Source: Macrobrachium rosenbergii (Eukaryota; Arthropoda; Malacostraca; Decapoda; Palaemonidae). From it: 64,000 nucleotides of DNA. Below the pieces are notes generated by a model, which was not told the DNA's origin, made no database searches, and saw nothing but the letters and a program-made list of their open reading frames with translations. The stretch lies in contig NC_089743.1 of assembly GCF_040412425.1 (NCBI RefSeq), positions 88,597,471 to 88,661,470 of the forward strand, given 5' to 3'. The translations under genes and the position numbers were made by a program. Shown piece after piece: positions 25,013 through 37,215 of the stretch (the stretch's first letter is position 1; each line of letters begins with the position of its first letter).

Positions 25013-25089
25013 TATGTATGTATGTATTTATGTATGTGTATATATATACATAGATATATATGTATATATATACTGTATATATAAATAAA

Positions 25090-25094
<5 letters not shown>

Positions 25095-25154
<60 letters not shown>
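25095..25154. repeat. (AT)n microsatellite
   Basis: About 30 AT units preceded by mixed TATG/TATA repeats from 25008. Confidence 0.97.
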
Positions 25155-25157
<3 letters not shown>

Positions 25158-25274
25158 CGACGTTTTCTACAGTAGGTTGTGGCTCCTGAGAAAAGACAAG
25201 ACAACAATCAATCTCTTATTCATACTTAAACTGCCAAAGCCGCGTCAGCTATTTGTCGAATCCCACTAAACACA

Positions 25275-25500
25275 CCATGCCATTCACCCTTCATGTGTAA
25301 ACACTCTCTTACTTCTTTATATTAAGACCTTTCCTTTGCAATATCTTTTTTACATCTTCTACCAAGCCATATCGTGGTCTTCCTCTCAACCACCCTTGCA
25401 ACTCTTCTGAATGAAAGTCTTTTCATTAATCAGTTATCTCCAATTCTTTCCACATGACAGACCCATCCCAAAACACTGATTCACCGTCACCTATGTAACC
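25275..25500 (-). mobile_element. LINE D fragment: C-terminal ORF2 remnant
   Basis: Conceptual translation of the minus strand, allowing frameshifts, gives a pattern common at the end of a crustacean/mollusc non-LTR retrotransposon ORF: an HVER-like segment, then LQGWLRGRPRYGLVEDVKKI, then LQRKGLNIKE...CV. The GRPR-x-x-x-x-x-DV arrangement is recurrent in the LINE D pieces at 31.2-31.6 kb. Stops interrupt the frame. It directly abuts the right-hand gypsy LTR repeat. Confidence 0.65.
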
Positions 25501-25534
25501 CCTTTACAAGTTCTTTTGCTTATACAGAAGGCTT

Positions 25535-25770
25535 TAAGAGGCTGCGTCTACAAACTTACTAATTTATTCAAGACAACAAACAGACAGGTCAAGAGCTCTT
25601 GCAAGCAGAATTGTAGTGCCTGACACGAGGCGAACAAAACAGAGATTAACATTCATTCAACTGTGTTTGTTTGAGAATGGAAAATGGTACATAATTCTAT
25701 ATACATGTTATGGGAAGAGTTCCGATAAATACAGCTGGAAAGCTGACATTGTATTGCTTCCAGTAGGAAT
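25535..25770 (-). repeat. LTR-like direct repeat (downstream copy) of gypsy element
   Basis: It is about 90% identical by eye to 27358-27594, in the same orientation. Both begin TAAGAGGCT on the + strand and contain CAAACTTACTAATTT, CAGGTCAAGAGCTCTTGC and AGCTGACATTGTATTGCTTC. Here it acts as the 3' LTR on the minus strand. The RT remnant runs directly into it at about 25771, so its 5' part may be missing. Confidence 0.82.
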
Positions 25771-25774
25771 GTTC

Positions 25775-26205
25775 CGTTGGGTTTTGGTACCATGTGGAGG
25801 GGGGATGCCATGGGCTGGCATCTTTTTGGCATATTCCTGCCTTTTCCATTTCCCTGAATATTTGTTTGGCAAGGGCGAGTTTTTCCAGAGCTAAACGTCT
25901 AAAGCGGATGTGGACTGGGGGACCTTCTGTTTCTATGTGGCACTGGACGTTGTGCTTTGCTGGTTTGGTAAGTCGTGCTGCAGGTCGTCTTTGGAGACCT
26001 CTAGGAGTTCCTGTAGGAGGTGTCTTATTTTTGGTGGTGGGGTGGCTGAAGTGATGAATACAGTTTGTCATATCTGCTGTTGTGGTGATGATGTGGGGGT
26101 GGGGTGGGTTGGGATCAACTGTTTTGATGCTATGTCCACCAGCAGGTTGTGTTCTTTAGGAAGTCTGCTCACAAAAGTGCTAACGTTATGTCTGCCGTGA
26201 TGAGT
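25775..26205 (-). pseudogene. Gypsy protease-RT linker and truncated reverse transcriptase
   Basis: An upstream frame carries SRLPKEHNLLVDIASKQLI, matching the usual DFL-x-x-HNLLVD-x-x-x-x-L strand at the end of retropepsin. A second frame carries KHNVQCHIETEGPPVHIRFR, then LALEKLALAKQIFREMEKAG and ICQKDASPW, the hallmark N-terminal region of Ty3/gypsy RT (H-x-I-x-T-x-GPPV...RR-x-x-x-K...GI-x-x-x-S-x-SPW). The coding ends right after a VPKP-like stretch, where the LTR repeat begins. None of the catalytic RT motifs (including YxDD) is present. Confidence 0.85.
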
Positions 26206-26299
26206 TTCATACTGTAGTCTCCCATTGAATGACAGTTTCATTGTCTGCCTCCCATATATCGAGTGGTGCTCCGCTAGCAGTGGATACGTGGATGTTGGT

Positions 26300-26480
26300 G
26301 GGTAGGGTGTGGTTGAGTTGTTCGTGCATCCTGGCTTGCATGAATGACTTGCATGCCCCTGTGTCGGTGAGGAATTCTGTGTTCGACTTCTCATCCTTTA
26401 TGAAGAAGCATGTTGAACATTTGTGTTTGTACCTGGAAAAAAAAGACAGCGGTAAGCAGGCACAGCTTCTATTACACGGC
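26300..26480 (-). pseudogene. Gypsy retropepsin-like protease remnant
   Basis: The minus frame contains FFIKDEKSNTEFLTDTGACK; the active-site triad DTGA is at about 26365-26354. Upstream residues (FFIKD) match the usual strand before the catalytic Asp. The frame is open for 91 codons but must shift to continue into the RT linker. Confidence 0.82.
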
Positions 26481-27340
26481 AACCAGTCTGCTCACCACTG
26501 ACGTTTTGTTGTTTGGGTTGCAAATGCAACCCTTTTTTTGAAAACAGGCAGACTTTGTCACATTTGCGGGCCTTTTTTCCAAATCTCCAATGGAAGAAGC
26601 ACATTCCCTCTGGTGGTTCGTCTTTCTTTTGCCTGGTCTTCCTCTTGATGAACTGTTTGGGGAAGTCCGTTTGTGGATGGGGGTGGCCAGTCCCTCTGTG
26701 TCACTGTCAGATTCTGTGTCGGTTGACTGCTAGAACCATCGTGCTGCTGCTGCTATGGGTGGCTAGGTGGGCTCCACTGTCTTGTGGGCCATGTGTACAG
26801 CATCAGCCAATTTTAAGAATTCTTCGATGGGTATAGTGGAGGCGTTGGGCATGGCCGCCACTGTTTGGTGGGGCAGTTTTGTGAGTAGAACCTCTTTCTC
26901 ACAAGGTCCAGGGTTGACTATCTGCGGTGGGTAGCATTATCAGCCGCCGAAATTGCTTGCAGATGTGCGATGGCCACTCATCTCATATGGCTGCCCCAAC
27001 GTTGTCCAGGAATTTCTTGACTGTTATGACAGGTAGCATGCTAAAGGATGACTTCAGCTGATCCTTCTGTGATTCGTACTTGACAGGGGTTTTGAAGTTC
27101 TGTGAGCTATCCTGCGACTTGCTCGGAAACATTGTCTGGCAGGATTTCGAGGATGGCGTCTGCTTTGCATGCTGAGGAGATAATTTTCTTTGACTGGAAG
27201 ATTGTCTCCGCCATGAAGAACCAAGCTTCAGGGTTGTGGGACATGAATGGGGGCAGACATATGGAGGCGGTGGCGATGGTGTCCCTGGACAGGTTGCCAT
27301 CGTCGGGGCTGGCTGGACTGGTCATCTCCGTGGTCACCAA
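26398..27340 (-). pseudogene. Gypsy gag remnant with CHCC zinc knuckle
   Basis: The N-terminal part (27340-27107) includes ICLPPFMSHNPEAWFFMAET followed by IFQSKKIISS...ILPDNVSEQVA, the LPPF-x-x-x-x-P-x-x-WF pattern of arthropod gypsy gags. Continuation needs frameshifts (FSMLPVITVKKFLDNVG near 27020; a LPHQTVAAMPNA-like stretch near 26860). The C-terminal knuckle (26604 downward) reads CFFHWRFGKKARKCDKVC, i.e. C-x2-H-x9-C-x3-C. Several stops interrupt the gene. Confidence 0.82.
27332..27339 (-). other. Gypsy primer-binding-site remnant
   Basis: Just inside the upstream LTR the minus strand reads TTGGTGACCACGG. TGGTGACC matches the complement of the 3' end of many animal tRNA-Trp molecules, the primer reported for CsRn1-type elements; the match then decays. 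The distance to the LTR boundary (about 18 bp) is slightly long. Confidence 0.5.
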
Positions 27341-27357
27341 TTTAGCGAATACACGAG

Positions 27358-27594
27358 TAAGAGGCTACGCCTACAAACTTACTAATTTGTTCAAGACAAC
27401 AAACAGACAGGTCAAGAGCTCTTGCGAGCAGAAATGTAGTGCCTGACACGAAGTGAACAAAATAGAGATTAACATACATTCAACTGTGTTTGTTTGAAAA
27501 TGGAAAATGGTACATAGTTCTATATACAAGTTAAGGACAGAGTTCTGATAATAATAGCTGGAAAGCTGACATTGTATTGCTTCCAGTTGGAATG
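27358..27594 (-). repeat. LTR-like direct repeat (upstream copy) of gypsy element
   Basis: Partner of 25535-25770. In the minus orientation it is the 5' LTR for the gag-pro-RT remnant and simultaneously lies downstream of the integrase tail at 27960-28158. The true outer border may extend to about 27630 if the other copy lost its 5' part. Confidence 0.8.
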
Positions 27595-27811
27595 ATACAT
27601 TTGATGTGACATGATCATGGACAATAGTATACATTAAAAGAGTGTATGCTGTTGGCTGTGTTTCTTATACATGCATGCCAGGTGTACATGTCTGGAGATG
27701 TCCTCTGTGAGGAGTGGATGCCCACAGGGTATGATTTCGGACGGCCAGGTTAGATGGATGATTGTGTTGGTCCATGTGGGACCCTAGAAGACTCACTCCC
27801 ACCTCAGAGAG

Positions 27812-27965
27812 GCCTACAGTTGTACGTCGGTGTCTGGGAGGTAGGCCTACAGTTGTACGTCAGTGTCTGGGAGGTAGGCCTACAGTTGTACGTCGGTGTC
27901 TGGGAGGTAGGCCTACAGTTCTGGGAGGCAGGCCTACATTTGTACGTGGGTGTCTGGGAGGTATG
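27812..27965 (-). repeat. Tandem repeat, ~34-bp unit, at the integrase 3' tail
   Basis: Four to five units contain AGGCCTACAGTTGTACGTC and GTGTCTGGGAGGT; one unit lacks the GTACGT part. On the minus strand the array begins exactly where the integrase remnant reads FKPAYLPDT, so the unit contains the integrase C-terminal codons. The array appears to have expanded from the end of that coding sequence. Confidence 0.88.
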
Positions 27966-28158
27966 CTGGTTTAAATCAATCGATGGAAACCCAGACGGTT
28001 CTGCCGTCAACTATCATCTGGTAGACTTTGTCCCTTCTTTGGATGACCCAGTACGGTCGCGAGTAGGCTGGGGAGAGGGGGGGGGGCGTTCTGTGTGCGT
28101 CCACCCATATGAACGCGTATTTCACGTTCTGCAGCTCGCTGGCCATGTCGTAGGTCAT
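27960..28158 (-). pseudogene. Ty3/gypsy integrase C-terminal domain (GPY/F-type) remnant
   Basis: The open minus frame of 60 codons reads ...KYAFIWVDAHRTPPPLSPAY then SRPYWVIQRRDKVYQMIVDG and RTVWVSID, followed (after a stop) by FKPAYLP. This is the GPY/F module at the integrase C-terminus of Ty3/gypsy elements (VR-x-D-x-x-RPPL-x-x-PYxGPF-x-V...VSIDRLKPAY), with the GPF replaced by RPY. It lies upstream, in transcript sense, of the 27.36-27.59 kb LTR repeat, so that repeat is probably its 3' LTR. No other integrase or RT parts precede it. Confidence 0.85.
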
Positions 28159-28259
28159 CTAAGGCTTTATGGATGTGAAGGTCCATGTGGGACCCTACAT
28201 GCTTATCGCCAGATTTCCCAATGTTTCAATTCCCATGCCAGGTAAACTATGCAAACTAT

Positions 28260-28420
28260 TAATCTCTGCAGCTCCATCTTCTCTCCTCCATTTGCATTCA
28301 ACATCCAAACTCCACCTGCATATAGAAGAGTCAGCTCAATAATCCCTTCATACTCTCCAACCTAGGTTCCTACAAACACTAAGAGTCCTTCCCAATATTT
28401 AGCAGAGTCTACATGTCCTA
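28260..28420 (-). mobile_element. LINE D fragment (post-RT region)
   Basis: The minus strand translates, with stops, to a pattern like EGIIE...LFYMQVEFGC...MQMEERR, equivalent to the EGI-x-x-PTLLYG-x-E-x-WVLN-x-x-x-R-x-x segment found after the RT domain in LINE D relatives (compare 31440-31600). Short and decayed. Confidence 0.45.
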
Positions 28421-28933
28421 AATTTTTCTTAGCGGTAACAGTAACGTAAAACTTCCACACCACTGGCCTTTTCATTCACCAGTAGCAGAGAGCCCTCAGC
28501 ACAGAAAGGCACGCAGATGGACAGCAGACACTTTAGAATGCAATTAATGACTAGATGACAAGTCGTCCGTTCCCCTTTTAAAACAGAACGGTGAAACTGT
28601 CTCCTTCAATAACTATTACACGGAGAAGTTGCTAATTGCGGCTTTTTACAGACTGATATCATAATTAATGCCACCAGGAACATAACTGATAATCTATTAT
28701 TTTTCGTTTACGAAAGATACGAAAGGAATGATAACACAGAGACAAGACGCCACCTATCCGTCCTTGCATTAAGTACCACACTGACACAAGAACGTCCACA
28801 TTCTCCCCCAAAAACGAGTCTATAAAAAACGCAATACTTCTGTCAGGCCGCCAGAAATCGATAGGATGAAAGTTCCCTACCCGTCCCAAATGACAGTTCT
28901 AAGCCAAAGGTTATCCGTATTTTGTGCGCCCAG

Positions 28934-28934
28934 C

Positions 28935-28987
<53 letters not shown>
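28934..28987. repeat. (GA)n microsatellite
   Basis: GA run with one GG interruption. Confidence 0.97.
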
Positions 28988-28991
<4 letters not shown>

Positions 28992-29211
28992 CTGGGGAAG
29001 GCGGGTATGGTGGTGGTGGAAAGGCAGTTTTCAATTAGCTTGATTAAACACAGCCGTTTAAACTTCATCAGTTGTGTTGACGCTTCGTTGTTTTCCTTTG
29101 CCATACCGTCGCCTGGCACAGGTTCCTTTCATTTCTCTTTTTCTCTGGACACCCCTCCAACTGACCGATTGCGCGACATTTGCTTGCAGTGGATAACTAA
29201 AGCAAAATTAT

Positions 29212-29277
<66 letters not shown>
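29212..29277. repeat. (GA)n microsatellite
   Basis: Pure run of about 32 units. Confidence 0.97.
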
Positions 29278-29278
<1 letters not shown>

Positions 29279-29834
29279 TGCAAAGTGCTACAGACGAGAA
29301 TTGCCCATTTCACATAATGTCGACTGAGTGTTTGTTGCGTATCGTAAGTGAAAAATACCTCATCCAATTGTAGATAGACTGATAGACTAAATTATGTGAA
29401 ACACAAATAAAAAAATGAACAATCTAAAAGCACAAAATACTCAACAACAAACTAATAACAATTATGATAACTGTTATTACTGTTATCATTCTCTTCCCCC
29501 CTCATCATTATCATCTTTATACTGTGGGATGAGCTCTTTTCGAAAAGCTGCGTCGGTGAATGTAATGGCAGTTTCTACAAAATTCATCTTACAAAGTCTT
29601 ACTTATTTTCATTATGATTTAACAGAAAGTGAGCTCAAGACAAAGCAGTGCATGACAACGATACAATACGCTATTGATGGGTCTTCTGTCTAGGTCGATG
29701 AACTGGCTAATATTCTGAAAGTTTTCTTAAATGGATTCATCCACAAATCAGTCATTGAAGTATTTTCTCTTTGAACCCACCGGCTGTTATAGAAAATGAC
29801 TTAAAAGCTGAATAGATTTGTATTCATCTACAAA

Positions 29835-29863
29835 CACACATACACACACACACACGCACACAC

Positions 29864-29941
<78 letters not shown>

Positions 29942-29994
29942 TATATAAAATACACACACACACATATTTATATATATATGTGTGTGTGTGTATT

Positions 29995-30060
<66 letters not shown>
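29835..30060. repeat. Compound (AC)n-(AT)n-(GT)n-(GA)n microsatellite
   Basis: AC repeats (29835-29862), AT (29866-29945), short AC/AT/GT variants, then GA (29999-30060). Confidence 0.95.
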
Positions 30061-30063
<3 letters not shown>

Positions 30064-30924
30064 TTAACTTCAACTCATTATGCTATTTCATAATGCTGGC
30101 AAAATCTACAACCCCCTCTCCAAGTATAACCTACAGAATCAGAGACATCTATCAAGATTAACGAGATAACTGCAGATTAATGATGCATCTCCATGAGAAT
30201 GGACGGCAATTGTTCTAACTGGTTTTGCCTCCCATCAAAACTTCTTGCTCTTCCAGGTCATGCAAATATGTGCCGTGCATTAACCCAGTTAAAACCTTCA
30301 ACAGTTTTTTTTAAGAGAATGTATGATTTATTTGGAACGTTTTTCAAGAAAAAAAAAACTTTTTTAGGATTCGGAACAACAATGTAAGTTCTTAATTATT
30401 AACTCCCCAAACAATTTTCAAGTTGCTCTTAATAATTCATTCGACAAATAATTTTTCAATTAATTTACTCGTTCAACAATTTCTAAGCTGACTTCAAAAA
30501 TACGTCATTATCTCAGTCCTGACAGAATTCATATCTAAGAAACAAAGGAACATCAGTTCCGTATGAGATATAATCTAATAATCTGGTTCTCGCCGCTGCC
30601 TCTACATTTTTCAAATCCATCTGTTCCAAGGATGATAATGATAAAGTCTATAACAAATACTTCTATAAATAAATAAGCAATGGCACGAAAGTTTCTGCGT
30701 GCATTCAGTAAACATGATAACAGGCAGATTAAAGCAAAGCTGAAATGAAATGCGGTTAGAGTGAAAACTCTAATATAAACTATCGTATTACGAACTCATT
30801 TAAAGCTGTCTGCGTATATCTGCATATCTGTTTTAAATGCCATAAACAGATTAACTTACAACTGCTTGCAAATGTAATTATAAAAAGTCATAACTGCACA
30901 GAAACATGTACAAACAGTTATACA

Positions 30925-30961
30925 ATATATATATAAATATACATATATATATATATATATA

Positions 30962-31025
<64 letters not shown>

Positions 31026-31045
31026 TATATATATATATATGTATG

Positions 31046-31088
<43 letters not shown>

Positions 31089-31094
31089 GTGTGC
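30925..31094. repeat. Compound (AT)n-(GT)n microsatellite
   Basis: Interrupted AT repeat followed by (GT)n from 31058 to 31094. Confidence 0.95.
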
Positions 31095-31189
31095 TAACTA
31101 TCGGTGGCTTCCAGGAAAAGACAACGACCCCTGCCACATTCACACTTCAACTGCTCAATCCCACAGCGTTGGCCTCTTTATAAACCTAC

Positions 31190-31625
31190 ACTGAAGGCTC
31201 ACCGACAACGCGTCGAACCTCTCTACAGACACTGCACTATTCACTTTTATCAGCAAGCTTACTGGACATTGCGGCCCCTCTTTTCCAACACCTCCTCCAC
31301 GCCACCTATCCATTTCTCTCTAAGTATTCCTCTCTTCTTTTGTCCGTACATTTCCGAATTTTAAATTCTTTTCATCAGCGTATCATCCTCCATTCTTCCC
31401 ATATGGCTGGACCATCTCAAAACACTGATCTGTGCTTATACCCACACTAACAAACCTTAAACACCCCTATATCTCCAACTTGTATCTTACTCCCATTCAA
31501 CAACTACACTTCAATTCCACAGAGGAGTGTTGATTCAACAATCTTTGCATAAAATCCAACCTTAGCCTGCACAGAAACCCCAAGTTTTCTCGCAAACAAT
31601 ATTCTCAGGTATTACTTGAACATGA
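31190..31625 (-). mobile_element. LINE D fragment: post-RT to C-terminus
   Basis: Read on the minus strand with a few frameshifts: KLGVSVQAKVGFYAKIVEST (matching LGV-x-x-x-AKVGM-x-EGI-x-x-P), LLCGIEV, then HMGRMEDDTLMKRI, YGQKKRGILREKWIGGVEEV and LEKRGRNVQ. The order and spacing (H-x-x-RM-x-DD-x-L-x-KR, then REKWIGGV, then LEKRG) are characteristic of the C-terminal part of this non-LTR retrotransposon ORF. Premature stops make it a dead 5'-truncated copy. Confidence 0.75.
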
Positions 31626-32057
31626 GGAGATATAAACGAAAACCATACATATTCTATATTTTCTAATGTTCCTGTGTGTCTAAAACCTAAGCTCACTTGA
31701 TTTTGCAAAACTTGGAATGAAGTCACTGATCACCAATCGGTTTTGACATCATGAAAGATATAAAAATATATATAGAAATATATTCACTCTTGCCGGACGA
31801 TTCATTATGTTGTATTTCTTTTAGTCAGTCCCTCATTAGTAAATATTCAATAAAAATAAACGATGAAATACAACCATACCATCATAAATTTCAAAACAAA
31901 AAGGTGCTGTAATAGAGCATACCAATTCAGTAACATTCATAAATAGAAAAAATGAACACAAAAGCAGGTCTCCATCATCCCTCAGCAATATGCACAAAGT
32001 GGAAAGATTAAATCCAATGCCGACACTTATTCCCAATCAGAAGTCTAGATAAAACCT

Positions 32058-32096
32058 GAATATTTCATATAAATTACCATTTTATATGAAATATTC
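32058..32096. repeat. Perfect 16-bp inverted repeat with 7-base loop
   Basis: GAATATTTCATATAAA (32058-32073) pairs exactly with TTTATATGAAATATTC (32081-32096) across TTACCAT. No T-run terminator context or coding neighbour is seen. Confidence 0.95.
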
Positions 32097-32769
32097 TGAT
32101 TCTTTAACCTTTCTTCCTTCCTTCAAAAGGCAGGAGGGTCTGTCGCTTCCTTCCTTCTCGGTTAAACCTAACCCTTCTTGCTCTTCCCCTTCTCAATTTC
32201 TTCTGGCCTGGGCTAGAAAAGGGTATCATGTTACCAATCCCACCGACAAGTTCTGAAATCAAAACGAGTGTGGTGTTAAAAGCGTCCACACGCGCAAAAC
32301 TAAGGGCTAGCAGTCGAGTGTTCGGTGGGTTGGTGGGGCCTTGGAAACTAGATGAAAGAGGTTGTGAAACCGCACAAAGGACCTTAATCAAATGTGGGGA
32401 AAACCTACGGAAGTTTTTTATTCTTTTAAGCAAAATGCACCGAGGCAAAACTCACCACCTCCCCCATACCCTATACCAATCGACCGGTGTCCCTTCACAC
32501 CTACCCCCCGCCCCCCCCCGCCCCCGCCTTCATCATTTTCCAGTTCCGGATCAAAAATTCGGCCGAATAGTGTAACAAACAATGGGAGAAAGTAAGCGAT
32601 TAATTAACGCATCTAAGGAAGCTGAATATCTCATTAAAAAAGGGAAATATATGCCATTATACTACGGCTTTCGAAAAAAAAATCTAGTCCTTTGATGTCT
32701 AAAAGGATTGACAAAGGACAGGTAATCAATTCTTTCTATCAATGCATCAACAACCTCCCTACCTCCCAA

Positions 32770-32774
<5 letters not shown>

Positions 32775-32836
<62 letters not shown>
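32775..32836. repeat. (CT)n microsatellite
   Basis: Pure run of about 30 units. Confidence 0.97.
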
Positions 32837-32840
<4 letters not shown>

Positions 32841-33179
32841 AACACACAATGCCCGGTGAATATAATAGGTCGCCCGGTAGAACAATGCAATTCTTTTATC
32901 CTGTCTTTTTGTTCATAAACGAGAGCAGTTGTTTCATAGCGCTCTAAAAAAAAAAACTCGTTCCCGGATAATAACATAAAAATTGCAAAAAATGTATTAG
33001 CGAGATCATTACTCTCCAAATTTTCCTTCTCGTAAAGCGACTCTGCCAATTGGGATCAACTTCGAGCACCGTTGAAAGAATGTACTTTCTTTTCGTTTGG
33101 CGTTAGATCTCGCTCGCTCATTGTCTCTAGCAGGTTCACATAATCAAATGATTGGTAGGTGTCGGATAACAAACGTAGT

Positions 33180-33239
<60 letters not shown>

Positions 33240-33244
33240 GAGAG
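33180..33244. repeat. (GA)n microsatellite
   Basis: GA run with one ACAG interruption. Confidence 0.97.
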
Positions 33245-34317
33245 AATGGTTTATGAATGGCTTCAAGCTGGGTGGCTTTAGGACTCCCTCGTCGAGGGAA
33301 TACTGAACACTCACCTCCGCTGTTCTTTCCTTCTCGTTCTCTTTCTCTGTTTCACGCTCTCTCCAGCCCACAGCAGGCAACCTGTAACTACGTAGCTAAG
33401 CCACTATTCAGGTCAACAGAGGCTTAATGGTTTTTTTGGGAACGTGTCCATATCGTCTCTCCTCGTCAGATTCGGGAACCTAACCCTAGTCGTTCCGTTT
33501 GCGATTTTGAAAACTCTGCTATTGAGGTATGAAGCCCGAGGCAAGACACCCTTGTCTTGCCCAATTTCTTTTTTATTTGCCTTTCTCATATATTTATTTG
33601 TCATACTTATATCATGCTTATTCCTCACCTGCATATCAATATTACAGCACCTGGAGATTGCCTGTTCATCGATTATGAGATACACACACACACACACATA
33701 TATCCACAAGGCACTCTAACATTTTCAAAATGCCAAACCACTGACCTCTATTCTTCAATCCCTGTAAGCAAAAGTTCTGACAACTTCACCCTAAGCTCGT
33801 TTTCTGCAGGATGCAGAAACGTTCTAGTTCACTGTCTGGAGACGCTGCGCCAGTGTCAAAGCGGCCGACATCCTTAAGACATTTATTAAAATGCAAAGGG
33901 AAGCCACCACCTCCCAGGCTATGTCCAACAGAAGTGGAGACAATGCAGGCATGGTGCTCAGGGAACCATAAATTTTCCATTTGCCTTTCAAGAATGGGAA
34001 ATGGGTACTGTCCAGTTTAGGCTTCAGTAGGCCTAACATCGAGGTCCACTAGCAACGGTGTCCTTTCTCCAACGATAGTGGTGGATGAAGAAACACAAGT
34101 ATATTCAGGACACAGTTGAAATCTTTATCTGCAGCTCTAGTTTAATTCATTTCAGTCATATTCAACGTCCGCACTTCAGTTCCCCTCAGCCACTTGCACA
34201 CAAACTGTAACCTTCCAGTTTTATTCATTCGGTGACACAACTCTGATCTGATTCAGCAGTTTATGTTCGTATATGAAGTGACTGTTGCCTATCTTCTGTC
34301 TGGAGCCAGCCCCATTT

Positions 34318-34319
<2 letters not shown>

Positions 34320-34371
<52 letters not shown>
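34320..34371. repeat. (AT)n microsatellite
   Basis: About 25 TA units shortly upstream of SINE 2. Confidence 0.97.
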
Positions 34372-34374
<3 letters not shown>

Positions 34375-34416
34375 AAACAAGTTAATGTGTGTATGTGTGT
34401 ATATATATGTGTGTAC

Positions 34417-35095
<679 letters not shown>

Positions 35096-35481
35096 AGTGT
35101 CTGTATGTGTAGATATAATCATTAGTATGATTCATATAGAAATGAAACCCAAACTAAAGCAGTTGGGATATTTCCATCTGTCTACCCTGTTCGTCCTGAG
35201 CCCTGGGTCAATACCAGAGGCAAGAAAACAAGCAAAAAAAAAAAAAAAAAAACAACCATAAGAAAATCGTATTTACATACGAGGAGAGATTCACAAGACA
35301 CCAGCTTTCAGGTATTGGGTCAATTAACTCCCCCCAAATCCTCGAGGATATGGAACGCCAATCTGAATCAGGAGAGGCTCAGTTTAGGACTGAAACCAGC
35401 CAGCAATTAAGATAAGAAACCTTTCTTGAAGCTGATTCTGTTATCTAACTTTGGAGGTGTTAAGTACAAAAAATTGATTTT

Positions 35482-36253
<772 letters not shown>

Positions 36254-37215
36254 ACTTCTTTAAATATATTTCTAAGTATCCTATTGGATACCCGTACAAA
36301 ACACCCATTTACATAATGAAACGAGGACAGACTTTTCCTCACCAGAACAGCGAAAAATTCGTTTACGCGTAACTTTACTGCAAGGCAGCAGTAAATTTAA
36401 ATTTTCTTTTTTAATTGCCAACGGCTGCCATTACTAGCTATTTGCTTGTCGTCATAACAAGTAAGAGGAATTCAGGCCAGCACAAACTTCTCTCATTGTT
36501 GGACTCTTAAAATGTTAGCGGCACTAAACTAAGAGTAATAGGCAAGGGAGCCTGTCATCCCTTAAGGGGTGCGTCTGTCATTTAAAGCACATTTTGAATT
36601 AAATGCCAACTAAATGCACCTTTCTAAACTGATACATAATCATTGCTTTCTAAGCACCCAGAGCAGGGGAAAAAAAGGAGGCTCCACTGCCTACAGAAAC
36701 TACTTAACATGTCAATGGTCCAGACAGCATTGTTGCAGGCGTATTCCTCTTTAGAGATTCTCAAATTCTGGAAAAGACTTACTCTAAGTTCCTAGCACGG
36801 AATATTCCTCTCATGTCTTCAGAAGCCTTTTGGTTCTCAATACAGAGCATTCACGCTCATAAACTGCAGGGTTGCCTCAGCATTTTTCTACAGTTAATCA
36901 GTTGGACATGGCTTTCTACAGTGCCATGACAGCTTGCTGTATTTCTTCCACAGCCACACAACATGCATTAGGTTTCATATTCTCATATATATTGCAAAGA
37001 AACTGTGATGTTTTATGTTAGTTATCCTTAATCAGTAAACCAAATAAGCTACAAAATGTGATACTGACCCTTCTTTCCTGTCTCCAGTTAAATAATTCTA
37101 TTTTTGTTCAAGGAAACCACTGAACATTTCATTTCCCTACAAAAGACATAATGGATTAGGAATTAGGGGTGCTTTCCTAATATCTCTGCAGCTGGAACTG
37201 ATCACGCTCCTGGAC
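36254..37215. other. Intronic stretch, nothing recognised
   Basis: Mixed-composition sequence without splice-supported exons or mobile-element motifs I recognise. Confidence 0.45.

Larger units (their letters stand above)
25535..27594 (-). mobile_element. Defective Ty3/gypsy retrotransposon (LTR - gag - pro - truncated RT - LTR)
   Basis: On the minus strand: LTR repeat (27594-27358), primer-binding-site remnant (27339-27332), gag (27340-26398), retropepsin-like protease (about 26450-26300), the linker and first RT block (about 26200-25775), then the second LTR repeat (25770-25535). Most of RT, all RNase H and integrase are deleted. Many frameshifts and stops mean it is dead. The gag Cys/His knuckle has the order C-x2-H-x9-C-x3-C, the CHCC type known from the CsRn1 clade of Ty3/gypsy; clade assignment is inference. 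It lies inside the long IA-2 intron, sense to the gene. Confidence 0.85.

Noticed and set aside
26229..27446. Plus-strand open frames across 25.6-27.4 kb
   Set aside because: They are shadows of the minus-strand gypsy gag-pro-RT, which has recognisable motifs.
27804..28010. Cys/Thr-rich repeat protein on the minus strand
   Set aside because: It is the frame-shifted translation of the 34-bp tandem array following the integrase remnant.
32104..32575. Overlapping 114-115-codon frames on both strands
   Set aside because: Mutually overlapping, no recognisable family on either strand, flanked by C-rich low-complexity sequence; not enough to call a gene.
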